Assembly: GCA_963848415.1 (NCBI GenBank)
Contig: CAWKDN010000001.1
Location: 2,108,001 to 2,172,000, forward strand
DNA length: 64,000 nucleotides
Source: CAVQBC01 sp963848415
GTDB taxonomy: Bacteria > Actinomycetota > Thermoleophilia > Solirubrobacterales > Solirubrobacteraceae
Reading direction: 5' to 3'
The translations under genes and the position numbers were made by a program. Of this stretch, positions 8,692 to 16,208 are shown one piece after another. How positions within the stretch are numbered: position 1 is the stretch's first letter; each line of letters begins with the position of its first letter. A model generated the notes under the pieces. It was given only the letters and a program-made list of their open reading frames with translations, did not search any database and was not told the DNA's origin.

Positions 8692-10388
8692 TCAGGCCTC
8701 GGTCTGGCCGGCGCGGCTGACGTCCGTGAAGCCCATGGCGTTGGTTTCCACGCCCGCGACGTAGTCCTTCGTGCCGGAGAGGAAGTAGTAGAAGTAGGGG
8801 AACATGATCGGCGACTCGTCGAGCAGGAGCTCCTGGATCTGCGCGGAGGTCTGGCGCTGGACGTCGAGGTCGACGGCGGCGGTGTAGTCCTTGACCAGCT
8901 CGTCGTAGCGCTTGTTGCGGAAGTGCGCGCCGTTCCAGGTCCCCTTGGAGAGCAGCGGCGCGCCGAGCACCACGTTGGGCACACCCCGGTGGCCGTACTC
9001 GGTGATCCCCATCGTCGAGTCCAGCCACGGCGAGTTGCCGTACGTCGCCTCGCCGTAGTAGGTGTCGGAGTCGGTGATCTTCAGCCTGACGTCGATCCCG
9101 CCGGCGCGGGCGTCCTGCTGGATCAGCTGCGCGAGGTCGGGCATCTCGAAGCCCTGCCAGGTCGTCAGCTCGACGGTGAAGCCGTTGGGCATGCCGGCCG
9201 CCTCGAGCAGCTTCTTGGCCTCGGCCACGTCCTGCTGGCGCTGGTCGACCTTCGCGGTGGACTGGTAGAGCGGGCGCGAACGGGCTGTCGTTGCCGAAGT
9301 CCGACTTCGTGTCCAGAGGCCGTCGACGAGCGCCGCCCGGTTGACCAGCAGCGCCATGGCGCGGCGGACGCGCTTGTCGTTGAAGGGCTCCTTGTCGTTG
9401 CGCATGTGCACCTGGCGGTGCGAGGCGGCCTGCAGCTCGGTGGTCACGACCGTGTCGTCGCTCAGCAGCGCCTTGCCGCCGGAGACCGAGAACTGGACCA
9501 GCACGTCGACCTCGTTGCCCTGGAAGCCGAGCACCTGGGACTGCTCGTTGGGGTAGAAGACGACCGTGGCCTTGTCCGGGATCGGCTTGCGGCTCTGCGT
9601 CCCAGTACTGCTCGTTGGGCACGAGCGAGACGCGCTGCTGGGGCTCGTAGTTGCCGAGCTTCCACGGCCCGGTGCCGATGAAGGTCTTCTCCCAGTCGCC
9701 GTCGTAGGTCTTCGGGAGGATGATCGCGTTGTAGTTGTCCGAGCTGGCGATGTAGGGGAAGTTGCCGTTCGGGGCGTCGAGCGTGAACTCGACGGTCTCG
9801 GCGTCGGTCGCCTTGGCGCCGCCCTTGGAGAGCACGCCGGCGAAGGCCGACAGCGCGTTGGAGCCGTTGTCGGGGTCGGCGAGGCGGTCGAAGGAGGTCG
9901 CGACGTCCTCGGCGTCGAGCGTGGCGCCGTCGTGGAACTTCACGCCCTGGCGGATCTTGAACGTCCACACGCTGCCGTCGTCGTTGGGCTTCCAGCTCGT
10001 CGCCAGGCGCGGCTGCAGGTTCAGCTCGCGGTCGGACATCATCAGGAACTCGGCCGTCTGCCCGAGCACGACGAGGCCGCCCTGGTTGTTGACGCTGACC
10101 GGGTCCAGCGCGCCGGAGGGCTGGATCAGGCCCATCCGCATCGTGCCGCCGGGCTGCGGCTGGGCGGTGATCGGCTCGTCACGCCGCTCGACGTCCGCCT
10201 TCGTCGACGCCGCAGGCCGAGGCGATGAAGCCCAGCAGCGACATCGACATGCCGACGGTCGCCCCGCGGCGGACGAACTCGCGGCGGCTGATCTTGCCGT
10301 AGCGCAGCTCGTCGATCAGGTGGTTCTCGATCTCCGTGCGCCGGTGGCGCACGGCGTCGAGCGGCCGCTCGCGCTCACGTCGGCTCAT
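8692..10388 (-). pseudogene. Peptide ABC transporter substrate-binding lipoprotein (SBP_bac_5), frameshifted
   Basis: Extracytoplasmic binding protein that opens the operon. The N-terminus carries a twin-arginine-type motif (SRREFVRRG), a hydrophobic stretch and a lipobox-like IASAC, suggesting Tat export and lipidation. The mature domain contains family 5 signatures such as LATSWKPNDDGSVWTFKIR and VKFHDGATLDAEDVATSFDR. Four frame changes are needed for a continuous protein: extra bases near 10200, 9598 and 9284 and a missing base near 9316. The 1697-bp span minus the net two extra bases gives 564 residues, the usual size. No nonsense substitutions were seen. Ligand class (peptides) is inferred from family and operon. 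Confidence 0.75.
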
Positions 10389-10421
10389 CGCATCCCCAGT
10401 TCCCAGACTTCACGGCCGCTT

Positions 10422-10464
10422 CCCCTCGATTGGCGGCAGATTGCCCCTCGATTCGCGGAGTATA
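10422..10464 (-). promoter_or_regulatory. Promoter region of ABC operon with tandem 15-bp repeats
   Basis: CCCCTCGATTGGCGG (10422-10436) and CCCCTCGATTCGCGG (10444-10458) match at 14 of 15 positions and repeat every 22 bp, two helical turns. Reading leftward, a strong -10 box TATACT (10459-10464) lies immediately before them, so the repeats cover the expected start site, an operator position. TTGACG at 10478-10483 is only 13 bases from the -10, short for a normal -35. Confidence 0.45.
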
Positions 10465-10519
10465 CGCCCGCGCCAGTCGTCAACGCGAGGGTTGGGCGCG
10501 CCTGTGCGCCGCCTCCCGA

Positions 10520-10963
10520 TCAGGGGCGGTCGACGAGCGTCGAGAGGACGACCATCGTGCGCGTGCGGGTCACGCGCGGATCGCGGCGCAGCAGCTCGAT
10601 GGCCCGCTCGAGCAGCTCGATGCTCTCCACGCGCACGCGCACGATGGCGTCGGCGTCGCCCGCGACGGTGTGGGCGGCGACGATCTCCGGCCGGTCGCGG
10701 ACCGCGGCGATCAGGTCGGCGGGCGCGATGCTGTCGGCGCAGTAGAGCTCGACGAAGGCCTCCAGCTCGGCGCCCAGCGCCTCGCGGTTGACGACCGCGG
10801 CGTAGCCGGCGATCACGCCCGCCGCCTCGAGGCGGTCGATGCGCCGCTTGACGGCCGACGCGGACAGGCCGACCGCGGCGCCGATGTCGCCCAGCGTCGC
10901 CCGGCCGTCCCGCGTCAGGCGCTCAAGGATCTTGCGGTCAGTGGGGTCTAGATGGGCTGTCAT
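10520..10963 (-). CDS. Lrp/AsnC-family transcriptional regulator
   Basis: 147 residues with the two-part Lrp layout. An N-terminal winged helix-turn-helix (about 5-55; LDPTDRKILERLTRDGRATL, VGLSASAVKRRIDRLEAAGVI) is followed by the ligand-binding RAM domain (about 65-140; AHTVAGDADAIVRVRVES). Such proteins sense amino acids and often control neighbouring amino acid genes. It is divergent from phenylalanine 4-hydroxylase across a 93-bp gap, so local control of aromatic amino acid breakdown is the natural inference. The gene ends 131 bp from the ABC operon start, which it could also influence. Confidence 0.9.
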   Translation of the reverse strand: MTAHLDPTDRKILERLTRDGRATLGDIGAAVGLSASAVKRRIDRLEAAGVIAGYAAVVNREALGAELEAFVELYCADSIAPADLIAAVRDRPEIVAAHTVAGDADAIVRVRVESIELLERAIELLRRDPRVTRTRTMVVLSTLVDRP

Positions 10964-11056
10964 CCGCGTTCGACGGCGATTCTATGTTCTCTCGTTGCGC
11001 CCGCGCCGCCTCGACGCTAGCTGTATCAGACGACACGATCTCCCCTGGAGCGCGCA

Positions 11057-11962
11057 ATGTTCGAGGAAGCCCAGCTGTACTCCCCCGTGACCGCCGACGC
11101 CGACGGCAACGTCGAGGTTCGCCTCAGCGACGATCATCCCGGCGCCCACGATCCCGCCTACCGGGAACGCCGCAACGCGATCGCCGCACATGCGCTCGCC
11201 TGGGAGCCCGGCAGGCCGCTGCCGCGCATCGACTACACCGACGACGAGCACGAGGTCTGGCGCACGGTGTGCCGTGAGCTCGCGCCCAAGCACGAGCGCT
11301 ACGCGTGCGCGGAGTTCCGCGACGCCGCTGTCGCGCTCGCCCTGCCCGGCGAGCGGATCCCACAGCTCGACGAGGTCAACGCCGCGCTGGAGCCGCTGAC
11401 CGGCTTCCGCTATCACCCGGCGGCCGGGCTCGTCCCGCTGCGCGAGTTCTACGGCGCGCTCGGCGACGGCGTCTTTCACTCCACGCAGTACATCCGCCAC
11501 CACGCCCAGCCGCTCTATACGCCCGAGCCGGACCTCGTCCACGAGGTGATCGGCCACGGCAACCTGCTGGCCAGCCCGCGCTTCGCCGAGCTCAAGCGCC
11601 TGGCCGGCGCCGCCGCCCAGCGGCTGGAGACCGACGAGGCGCTGCAGGTCCTGGCCGACGTCTTCTGGTTCACGCTCGAGTTCGGCGTCGTGCGCGAGCA
11701 CGGCGAGGTGCGCGCCTACGGCGCCGGCATCCTCTCCTCCTACGGGGAGATCGAGGAGTTCCGGGGCATGGAGCTGCGGCCGCTGGACTTCTACGCCATG
11801 TCGACGCTCGAGTACGACATCACGCGCTATCAGCCCGTGCTGTTCTGCGCGGAGTCGATGGAGCACCTCGTCGACGCCGTCGGCAGCTTCTTCGCCGGCT
11901 GCGACGACGACACGCCCGAGCGGCTGCGGCGCTCGGCGCCGGTGGGCGCGCCCGTCGCCTAG
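11057..11962 (+). CDS. phhA: Phenylalanine 4-monooxygenase
   Basis: 301-residue monomeric aromatic amino acid hydroxylase that converts phenylalanine to tyrosine with tetrahydropterin and oxygen. The iron ligands are visible: His162 and His167 in PDLVHEVIGHG and Glu208 in FWFTLEFG. The family stretch GFRYHPAAGLVPLREFYGAL and the late motif YDITRYQPVLFCAESM also fit. Length matches bacterial enzymes without an ACT regulatory domain. GGAG lies six bases before the ATG. No pterin-4a-carbinolamine dehydratase (phhB) lies nearby. The divergent Lrp-type gene is the probable regulator. The stop codon overlaps the end of the small minus-strand gene by four bases. Confidence 0.95.
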   Translation: MFEEAQLYSPVTADADGNVEVRLSDDHPGAHDPAYRERRNAIAAHALAWEPGRPLPRIDYTDDEHEVWRTVCRELAPKHERYACAEFRDAAVALALPGERIPQLDEVNAALEPLTGFRYHPAAGLVPLREFYGALGDGVFHSTQYIRHHAQPLYTPEPDLVHEVIGHGNLLASPRFAELKRLAGAAAQRLETDEALQVLADVFWFTLEFGVVREHGEVRAYGAGILSSYGEIEEFRGMELRPLDFYAMSTLEYDITRYQPVLFCAESMEHLVDAVGSFFAGCDDDTPERLRRSAPVGAPVA

Positions 11963-12135
11963 GTCAGGTAGGGCTCGTTGCCGCGCGGATCGAAGTCCGG
12001 GCGGTACTCGATCGTCGCGACCTCGGCGAGCTCCTGCTCGCAGGTGTCGCAGACCATCACGTAGCGCAGGCGGTGGGTGTCGGCGCTGTAGCGCCCCTGG
12101 CCAGAGTGGAAGCCGTCGTGGCGGCAGTGCTGCAT
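11959..12135 (-). CDS. Small Cys/His-rich protein, function unknown
   Basis: 58 residues starting at ATG 12135, preceded by AAGGA at good spacing. A further upstream start would add 11 residues of poor coding character. It contains MQHCRHDGFHSGQG, then VMVCDTCEQELAEV, so Cys4, His6, His10 and a CxxC pair could bind one zinc. The remainder is polar with no membrane segment. It is convergent with phhA and shares four bases at the stop codons. No family is recognised with certainty. Confidence 0.6.
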   Translation of the reverse strand: MQHCRHDGFHSGQGRYSADTHRLRYVMVCDTCEQELAEVATIEYRPDFDPRGNEPYLT

Positions 12136-12335
12136 CGCGCGTCCTTGTCCGGGGGTGGGAGGGACCACCCGGAGAAACGCCGCGGCGCCACACCGGCGTC
12201 CGGCCGTTGGACGGATGGACGAGCGCGCGGGTCAGCCGGGGACGGAGCCGGTCGGCACTGCCGGGGTCGGCGAGGGCCACACTGCCGCGGCGTCAGGTTG
12301 GCCGGGTGCGCGAGGACGGCGGCTAGCTTGGACTC

Positions 12336-13454
12336 ATGGCGCTTCTCCACCGGCTGACGCTCGGTTCGCTGCTGGTCCTCGCCCTGGCCGTCGCCGGCTG
12401 CGGGTCTGAGTCCACTGGGACGGACGCGACGGCTGCAGCTGCGCAGGGCGCGCAGGACGGCGGCGTCCGCGTGCGCACGCTCGCCCGCGGCCTCGAGATC
12501 CCGTGGGAGATCGCGTTCCTGCCCGACCGGCGCGCGCTCGTGACCGAGCGCCCCGGGCGCATCCGCCTGCTCGAGCGCGACGGCACCCTGCGGCGCGCCC
12601 CGGTCGCGCGGGTGGCCGTGCAGGCGCTGGGCGAGGGCGGCCTGCTCGGCCTCGCGCTCGACCCGGAGTTCGCCTCCAACCGCTTCGTCTACCTCTACTT
12701 CACGACCAGCCAGGGCATGCAGCTCGAGCGCTGGCGGATGGACGATCAGGACCGCCTCCAGCGCGAGCGCGCGCTCGCGGAGGGCATCGAGGCCGGTCCG
12801 ATCCACGACAGCGGCCGGATCGCCTTCGGCCCCGACCGCCGGCTCTACGTCGCCACCGGCGACGCCGGCGAGGGCCGGCTCGCCCAGCGGCAGGGCTCGC
12901 TCAACGGCAAGTTCCTGGCGCTCACGCCCGAGCAGTACCGCGGCGCGGGCGGCCGCCCGGAGACGATCTCCACCGGCCATCGCAACCCGCAGGGGTTCGA
13001 CTGGCAGCCGGGCACGGGGCGGCTGTACGCCACCGAGCACGGGCCGAGCGGCGGCGACGGCCCGCAGGGCTACGACGAGGTCAACCGGATCGCCGGCGGG
13101 CGCAACTACGGCTGGCCGGAGGTCTACGGCTCGCGCCACGGCAGCTTCGCCGCGCCGCTGCGCGTCTACCGCGAGGCGATCGCTCCCGGCGGGGCGACGT
13201 TCTTGGAGAAGCGCTCGCGCTGGACGGGCGACTACGTCTTCGCCGCCCTGCGCGGCGAGCAGCTGCGCCGCCTGGAGATCCGCGACGGTCGCGTCCGGGC
13301 CGACCGCCCGCTGCTGCGCGGCCGCTTCGGGCGCCTGCGGACGGTGGTCGAGGGCCCCGACGGCGCGCTGTACGTCCTGACCTCGAACCGTGACGGCCGC
13401 GGCTCGCCGCGGGCGGGCGACGACAAGATCCTGAAGGTTCTGCCCCCGCGCTGA
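12336..13454 (+). CDS. PQQ-type aldose sugar dehydrogenase (glucose/sorbosone dehydrogenase family), lipoprotein
   Basis: 372 residues. The N-terminus is a lipoprotein signal (LVLALAVAGC, lipidated Cys22), so the enzyme sits outside the membrane. The six-bladed propeller motifs of soluble-type PQQ sugar dehydrogenases follow: LARGLEIPWEIAFLPDRR, EGGLLGLALDPEFASN, RIAFGPDRRLYVATGDAGE, STGHRNPQGFDW and ATEHGPSGGD. The family oxidises aldose sugars to lactones using PQQ and calcium. No PQQ biosynthesis genes lie in the window, so cofactor supply is unknown. The intergenic stretch 12136-12335 (200 bp) shows no gene. Confidence 0.88.
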   Translation: MALLHRLTLGSLLVLALAVAGCGSESTGTDATAAAAQGAQDGGVRVRTLARGLEIPWEIAFLPDRRALVTERPGRIRLLERDGTLRRAPVARVAVQALGEGGLLGLALDPEFASNRFVYLYFTTSQGMQLERWRMDDQDRLQRERALAEGIEAGPIHDSGRIAFGPDRRLYVATGDAGEGRLAQRQGSLNGKFLALTPEQYRGAGGRPETISTGHRNPQGFDWQPGTGRLYATEHGPSGGDGPQGYDEVNRIAGGRNYGWPEVYGSRHGSFAAPLRVYREAIAPGGATFLEKRSRWTGDYVFAALRGEQLRRLEIRDGRVRADRPLLRGRFGRLRTVVEGPDGALYVLTSNRDGRGSPRAGDDKILKVLPPR

Positions 13455-13512
13455 CCAGCCGCTCCTAGCCCGAGCACCAGCATCGGGGACTGCGGGAGGG
13501 AGCGAGACGGGT

Positions 13513-13551
13513 GATACGAGAACGGCCCGTATGTCGGTCCCTTCTCGTATC
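13513..13551. repeat. Perfect 10-bp inverted repeat after the sugar dehydrogenase gene
   Basis: GATACGAGAA (13513-13522) and TTCTCGTATC (13542-13551) flank a 19-base loop. It begins 58 bases after the dehydrogenase stop and precedes the capA-like remnant. There is no T-run, so it is either an unusual terminator, an operator or a leftover of a lost element. Confidence 0.45.
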
Positions 13552-13627
13552 GCTTGGCGGATCGCCCCGGCAGGCGCAGCACTCCCCTCGACGAACGACA
13601 CCGCATGGCGATCCGCGGCGCGACCCG

Positions 13628-14385
13628 GTGCCGCTCCTCGGTGCTGCCGTCATGCTCGCGGCCGGCGCCGCCGCCGTGCTCGTCCTCCGCGGCGGCGAGG
13701 ACCCGCCGGGTGGCGAGCGCGCCGCCGCCGCCGCGGCCGAGGCAGGCGCCGCGCCGAGGTCGCCGGGCGCAGGCTGAGCCTCGCGTGGGTCGGCGACACG
13801 ACCCCCGGCTCGGCCGCCGGCCTGCCCGGCGGCGACGGGCGCGCCCGCTACCGCGCCGTGCGCCGCACGCTGCGCGCGGCCGATCTCGCCACGGGCAACC
13901 TCGAGGGGACGCTCTCGCGCGGCGGGGCCTCGAAGTGCCCGCCGGCGCCAGAGGCCGAGGGGCCGTCGCAGTGCTTCGCCTTCCAGGCGCCACCGCGCTT
14001 CGCGCGCGGCCTGCGGTGGGCGGGCTTCGACCTGATGAACCTCGCCAACAACCACGCCTTCGACTTCGGCGCCGACGGCATGGGGCAGACGGTGCGGGCG
14101 CTGCGGCGGGCCGGGATCGCCGTCACGGGCCGGCCCGGCGAGGTGAAGATCCTCCGCCGGCGCGGCGTCCGCGTGGCCTTCGCCGGCTTCGCCGCCTACC
14201 CCTGGGCGTCGCCGATCGGCGACCTCGCGGCCACGCGCGAGATCGTGGCGGGCGCCGGTGCCCGACGGCAAGGGCGCGAGCGCCACGCTCGTGCGCCGGC
14301 TCTCCAAGCAGGACTTCGGCCGCGACGCGTGGCGCCTGCGTGAGGCTGGCCGCCTCGCGGCGCCGGCCGGGGCGGGTAACGTCGC
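13628..14385 (+). pseudogene. Decayed CapA-like (poly-gamma-glutamate biosynthesis) phosphoesterase
   Basis: Broken gene. A hydrophobic N-terminus (VPLLGAAVMLAAGAAAVLVL) is in one frame up to about 13750; the catalytic half continues in another frame (LAWVGDTTPGSAAG, TGNLEGTL, MNLANNHAFDFGADG), so an indel lies near 13750-13770. After PWASPIGDLAATREIVAGA (about 14250) the expected second half, including the GxGxH and SLGN motifs, is absent. At 14258 a third frame resumes with VPDGKGASATLVRRLSKQDFG, which looks like a CapA C-terminus. This suggests a frameshift plus an internal deletion. The last fragment is open into the histidine kinase frame. A live CapA would be roughly 330-400 residues. 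Confidence 0.6.
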
Positions 14386-14452
14386 CCGCAGGTCGCCGCT
14401 TGCGGTGACCGAAGGGCGAAACCTCGTTCTCCCACGGGGTAGGTTTCCTGTC

Positions 14453-15568
14453 ATGGAGGCCACCGCCGCTCCCGCCGTCCGCATCGACGCGCTCGAGATG
14501 TTCGTCGAGCTGCTCGCCCAGGTGGAGGCCGACGGCACCTCCGACGACTTCTACGGCCCGCTGTGCGAGGCGGTCTGCCGGGTGGCCAGCATGGACCGGG
14601 CGATCATCTTCCGCTACGACGAGGCGCGCCGGCGCGTCCGCGCGGGCGGCGCCTACGGGCTCAACCTCGAGCTGTTCGCCGACGCGCACGTGACGATGGA
14701 GTCCGCGCCGGTGGCGCGCCGCTCGCTCGAGCAGGACACCGTCATCGAGGTCTCCGAGACCGAGGAGCAGGAGGTCCCGCACGAGTACCGCGGGCTGCTG
14801 CGCGACGCGACGCTGGTCTGCACGCCGGTCTCCGCCGGCGGGCGCTGGAGCGGCGTGATCCTCTCCGACCGCGCCCCGCGCCGGCCGCTGAGCGAGTCCG
14901 AGCGCTACCTGCTGTGGACGCTCGGCAAGCTGGCCGCGCTGGTCACCGCGGCCCGCACCGCCACCTTCCAGCAGGCCCGCGCGCGCCAGCTGCAGGAGCG
15001 CATCGACCTCGCGCGCGAGGTCCACGAAGGCGTGATCCAGCGGATCTTCGGCGTCCAGCTGGCGTTCTCGACCGACGCCGATCTCGCCCAGGACGCGCGC
15101 GAGCGCATCGCGGCCGAGCTGCAGGCCGCGCTCTCCGAGCTGCGCCGCGCGCTCCAGCGCCCGCTCGGCCGCACGGCGCCGGAGACCAACACCACCCTGC
15201 TCAACGAGGTCCGCCGGCTTCAGCATCAGCACCCCGAGCTCGGCCTCGAGCTGGCCCGCGGCTCCGAGCGCGTGCCGGTCCCGCGCGGCCTGGAGGGTCT
15301 CGCGCAGTCCGTGCTGACCGAGACGGTGCGAAACGCCCGCAAGCACGCGCGCCCGAGCTACGTGCAGGTCTGCATCGAGCAGGGCGAGGGGGCCTGGGTG
15401 ATGGAGGTCACCAACGACGGGGCGTCGGGCCGCGAGGTCCGCAGCGCGGGCATGGGCCTCAGGCTCGCGGCGCTCGAGGCGCTGCAGGCGGGCGGGATCG
15501 TCGAGTTCGGCAAGCGCGAGCCCGACGGCTGGCGGGTGCGACTGGCGGTGCCGCTTGAGCGCGCCTGA
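14453..15568 (+). CDS. GAF-domain sensor histidine kinase (NarL/DesK-type)
   Basis: 371 residues, no membrane segment, so probably cytoplasmic. A GAF-like sensor covers about 10-170 (FVELLAQVEADGTSDDFYGP, RAIIFRYDEARRRVRAGGAY). The dimerisation/phosphoacceptor helix contains AREVHEGVIQRIFGVQLAF with His191, followed by Glu instead of the more usual Asp. A HATPase domain follows with Asn294 (TETVRNARKHA) and VTNDGASGRE. The kinase phosphorylates the response regulator encoded just downstream; the genes overlap by 14 bases. ATG 14453 is chosen because upstream sequence in this frame belongs to the capA remnant. Confidence 0.85.
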   Translation: MEATAAPAVRIDALEMFVELLAQVEADGTSDDFYGPLCEAVCRVASMDRAIIFRYDEARRRVRAGGAYGLNLELFADAHVTMESAPVARRSLEQDTVIEVSETEEQEVPHEYRGLLRDATLVCTPVSAGGRWSGVILSDRAPRRPLSESERYLLWTLGKLAALVTAARTATFQQARARQLQERIDLAREVHEGVIQRIFGVQLAFSTDADLAQDARERIAAELQAALSELRRALQRPLGRTAPETNTTLLNEVRRLQHQHPELGLELARGSERVPVPRGLEGLAQSVLTETVRNARKHARPSYVQVCIEQGEGAWVMEVTNDGASGREVRSAGMGLRLAALEALQAGGIVEFGKREPDGWRVRLAVPLERA

Positions 15569-16199
15569 CGTCAACCCCGGCCGGCTGTCCGCAGGCGCGT
15601 CGGAGAAGCGCCTGCGCGTGCTGGTGGTCGACGACCACGAGGTCGTGCACTGGGGCTTCAGGCTGATGCTGGGCGAGCAGGCCTGGGTCGAGCGCTGCCT
15701 GAGCGCGCGCAACGCCGAGGAGGCGATCGCGCTCGCCCGCCGCTACGAGCCGCACGTGGCGCTCGTGGACCTCTTCGTCGGCGAGGAGTCGGGCGCGGAG
15801 ATCTGCGAGCGGCTGCGCTTCCTCTCCCCGATGACCAACGTGCTGCTGATCTCTGGCGCCGGGCGCATCTCGCCCAACGCGGCCAAGGCCGCGGGCGCCG
15901 CGGGCTTCATCTCCAAGGACTGGCCGGCCGCCGACATCGCCGGCGCGGTGCGGATGGTCGGGTTGGGGATGACCGTCTTCAAGCCGCACGAGGCGCCCGC
16001 CGGCCCGCCGCTGTCGGACCGCGAGCGCGAGGTGCTCGATCTCGTCGCCTCGGGCGCCACGAACCGCGAGATCGCCGGCCGCCTGTACCTCTCGCCGCAC
16101 ACCGTCAAGGAGCACACCTCCTCGCTGTATCGCAAGCTCGCCGTGCGCAACCGCGCCGAGGCCGTGCAGAAGGCCCAGCGGCTCGGGCTGATCGCCTGA
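15555..16199 (+). CDS. NarL/FixJ-family response regulator
   Basis: 214 residues. The receiver domain (about 20-135) has the acidic pair (VVDDHEVVHWGFR), phosphoacceptor Asp72 (ALVDLFVGEES) and the conserved Lys in FISKDW. The output domain is a LuxR-type helix-turn-helix (about 150-214; LSDREREVLDLVASGATNRE, LYLSPHTVKEHTSSLYRKL). The TTG start at 15555 lies inside the kinase gene, implying translational coupling. Target genes are not indicated; the pair sits next to the Trk system but on the opposite strand. Confidence 0.9.
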   Translation: MSAPDVNPGRLSAGASEKRLRVLVVDDHEVVHWGFRLMLGEQAWVERCLSARNAEEAIALARRYEPHVALVDLFVGEESGAEICERLRFLSPMTNVLLISGAGRISPNAAKAAGAAGFISKDWPAADIAGAVRMVGLGMTVFKPHEAPAGPPLSDREREVLDLVASGATNREIAGRLYLSPHTVKEHTSSLYRKLAVRNRAEAVQKAQRLGLIA

Positions 16200-16208
16200 C
16201 CGGCGACC

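Noticed and set aside
4526..10388. Programmed frameshifting in the transporter genes
   Set aside because: Eleven sites in five genes, in both directions and without slippery heptamers or a shared context, do not fit programmed recoding; error or decay is simpler.
10459..10483. TTGACG/TATACT as a complete sigma-70 promoter
   Set aside because: Both boxes are good but the spacer is 13 bases, too short for normal recognition; only the -10 is retained.
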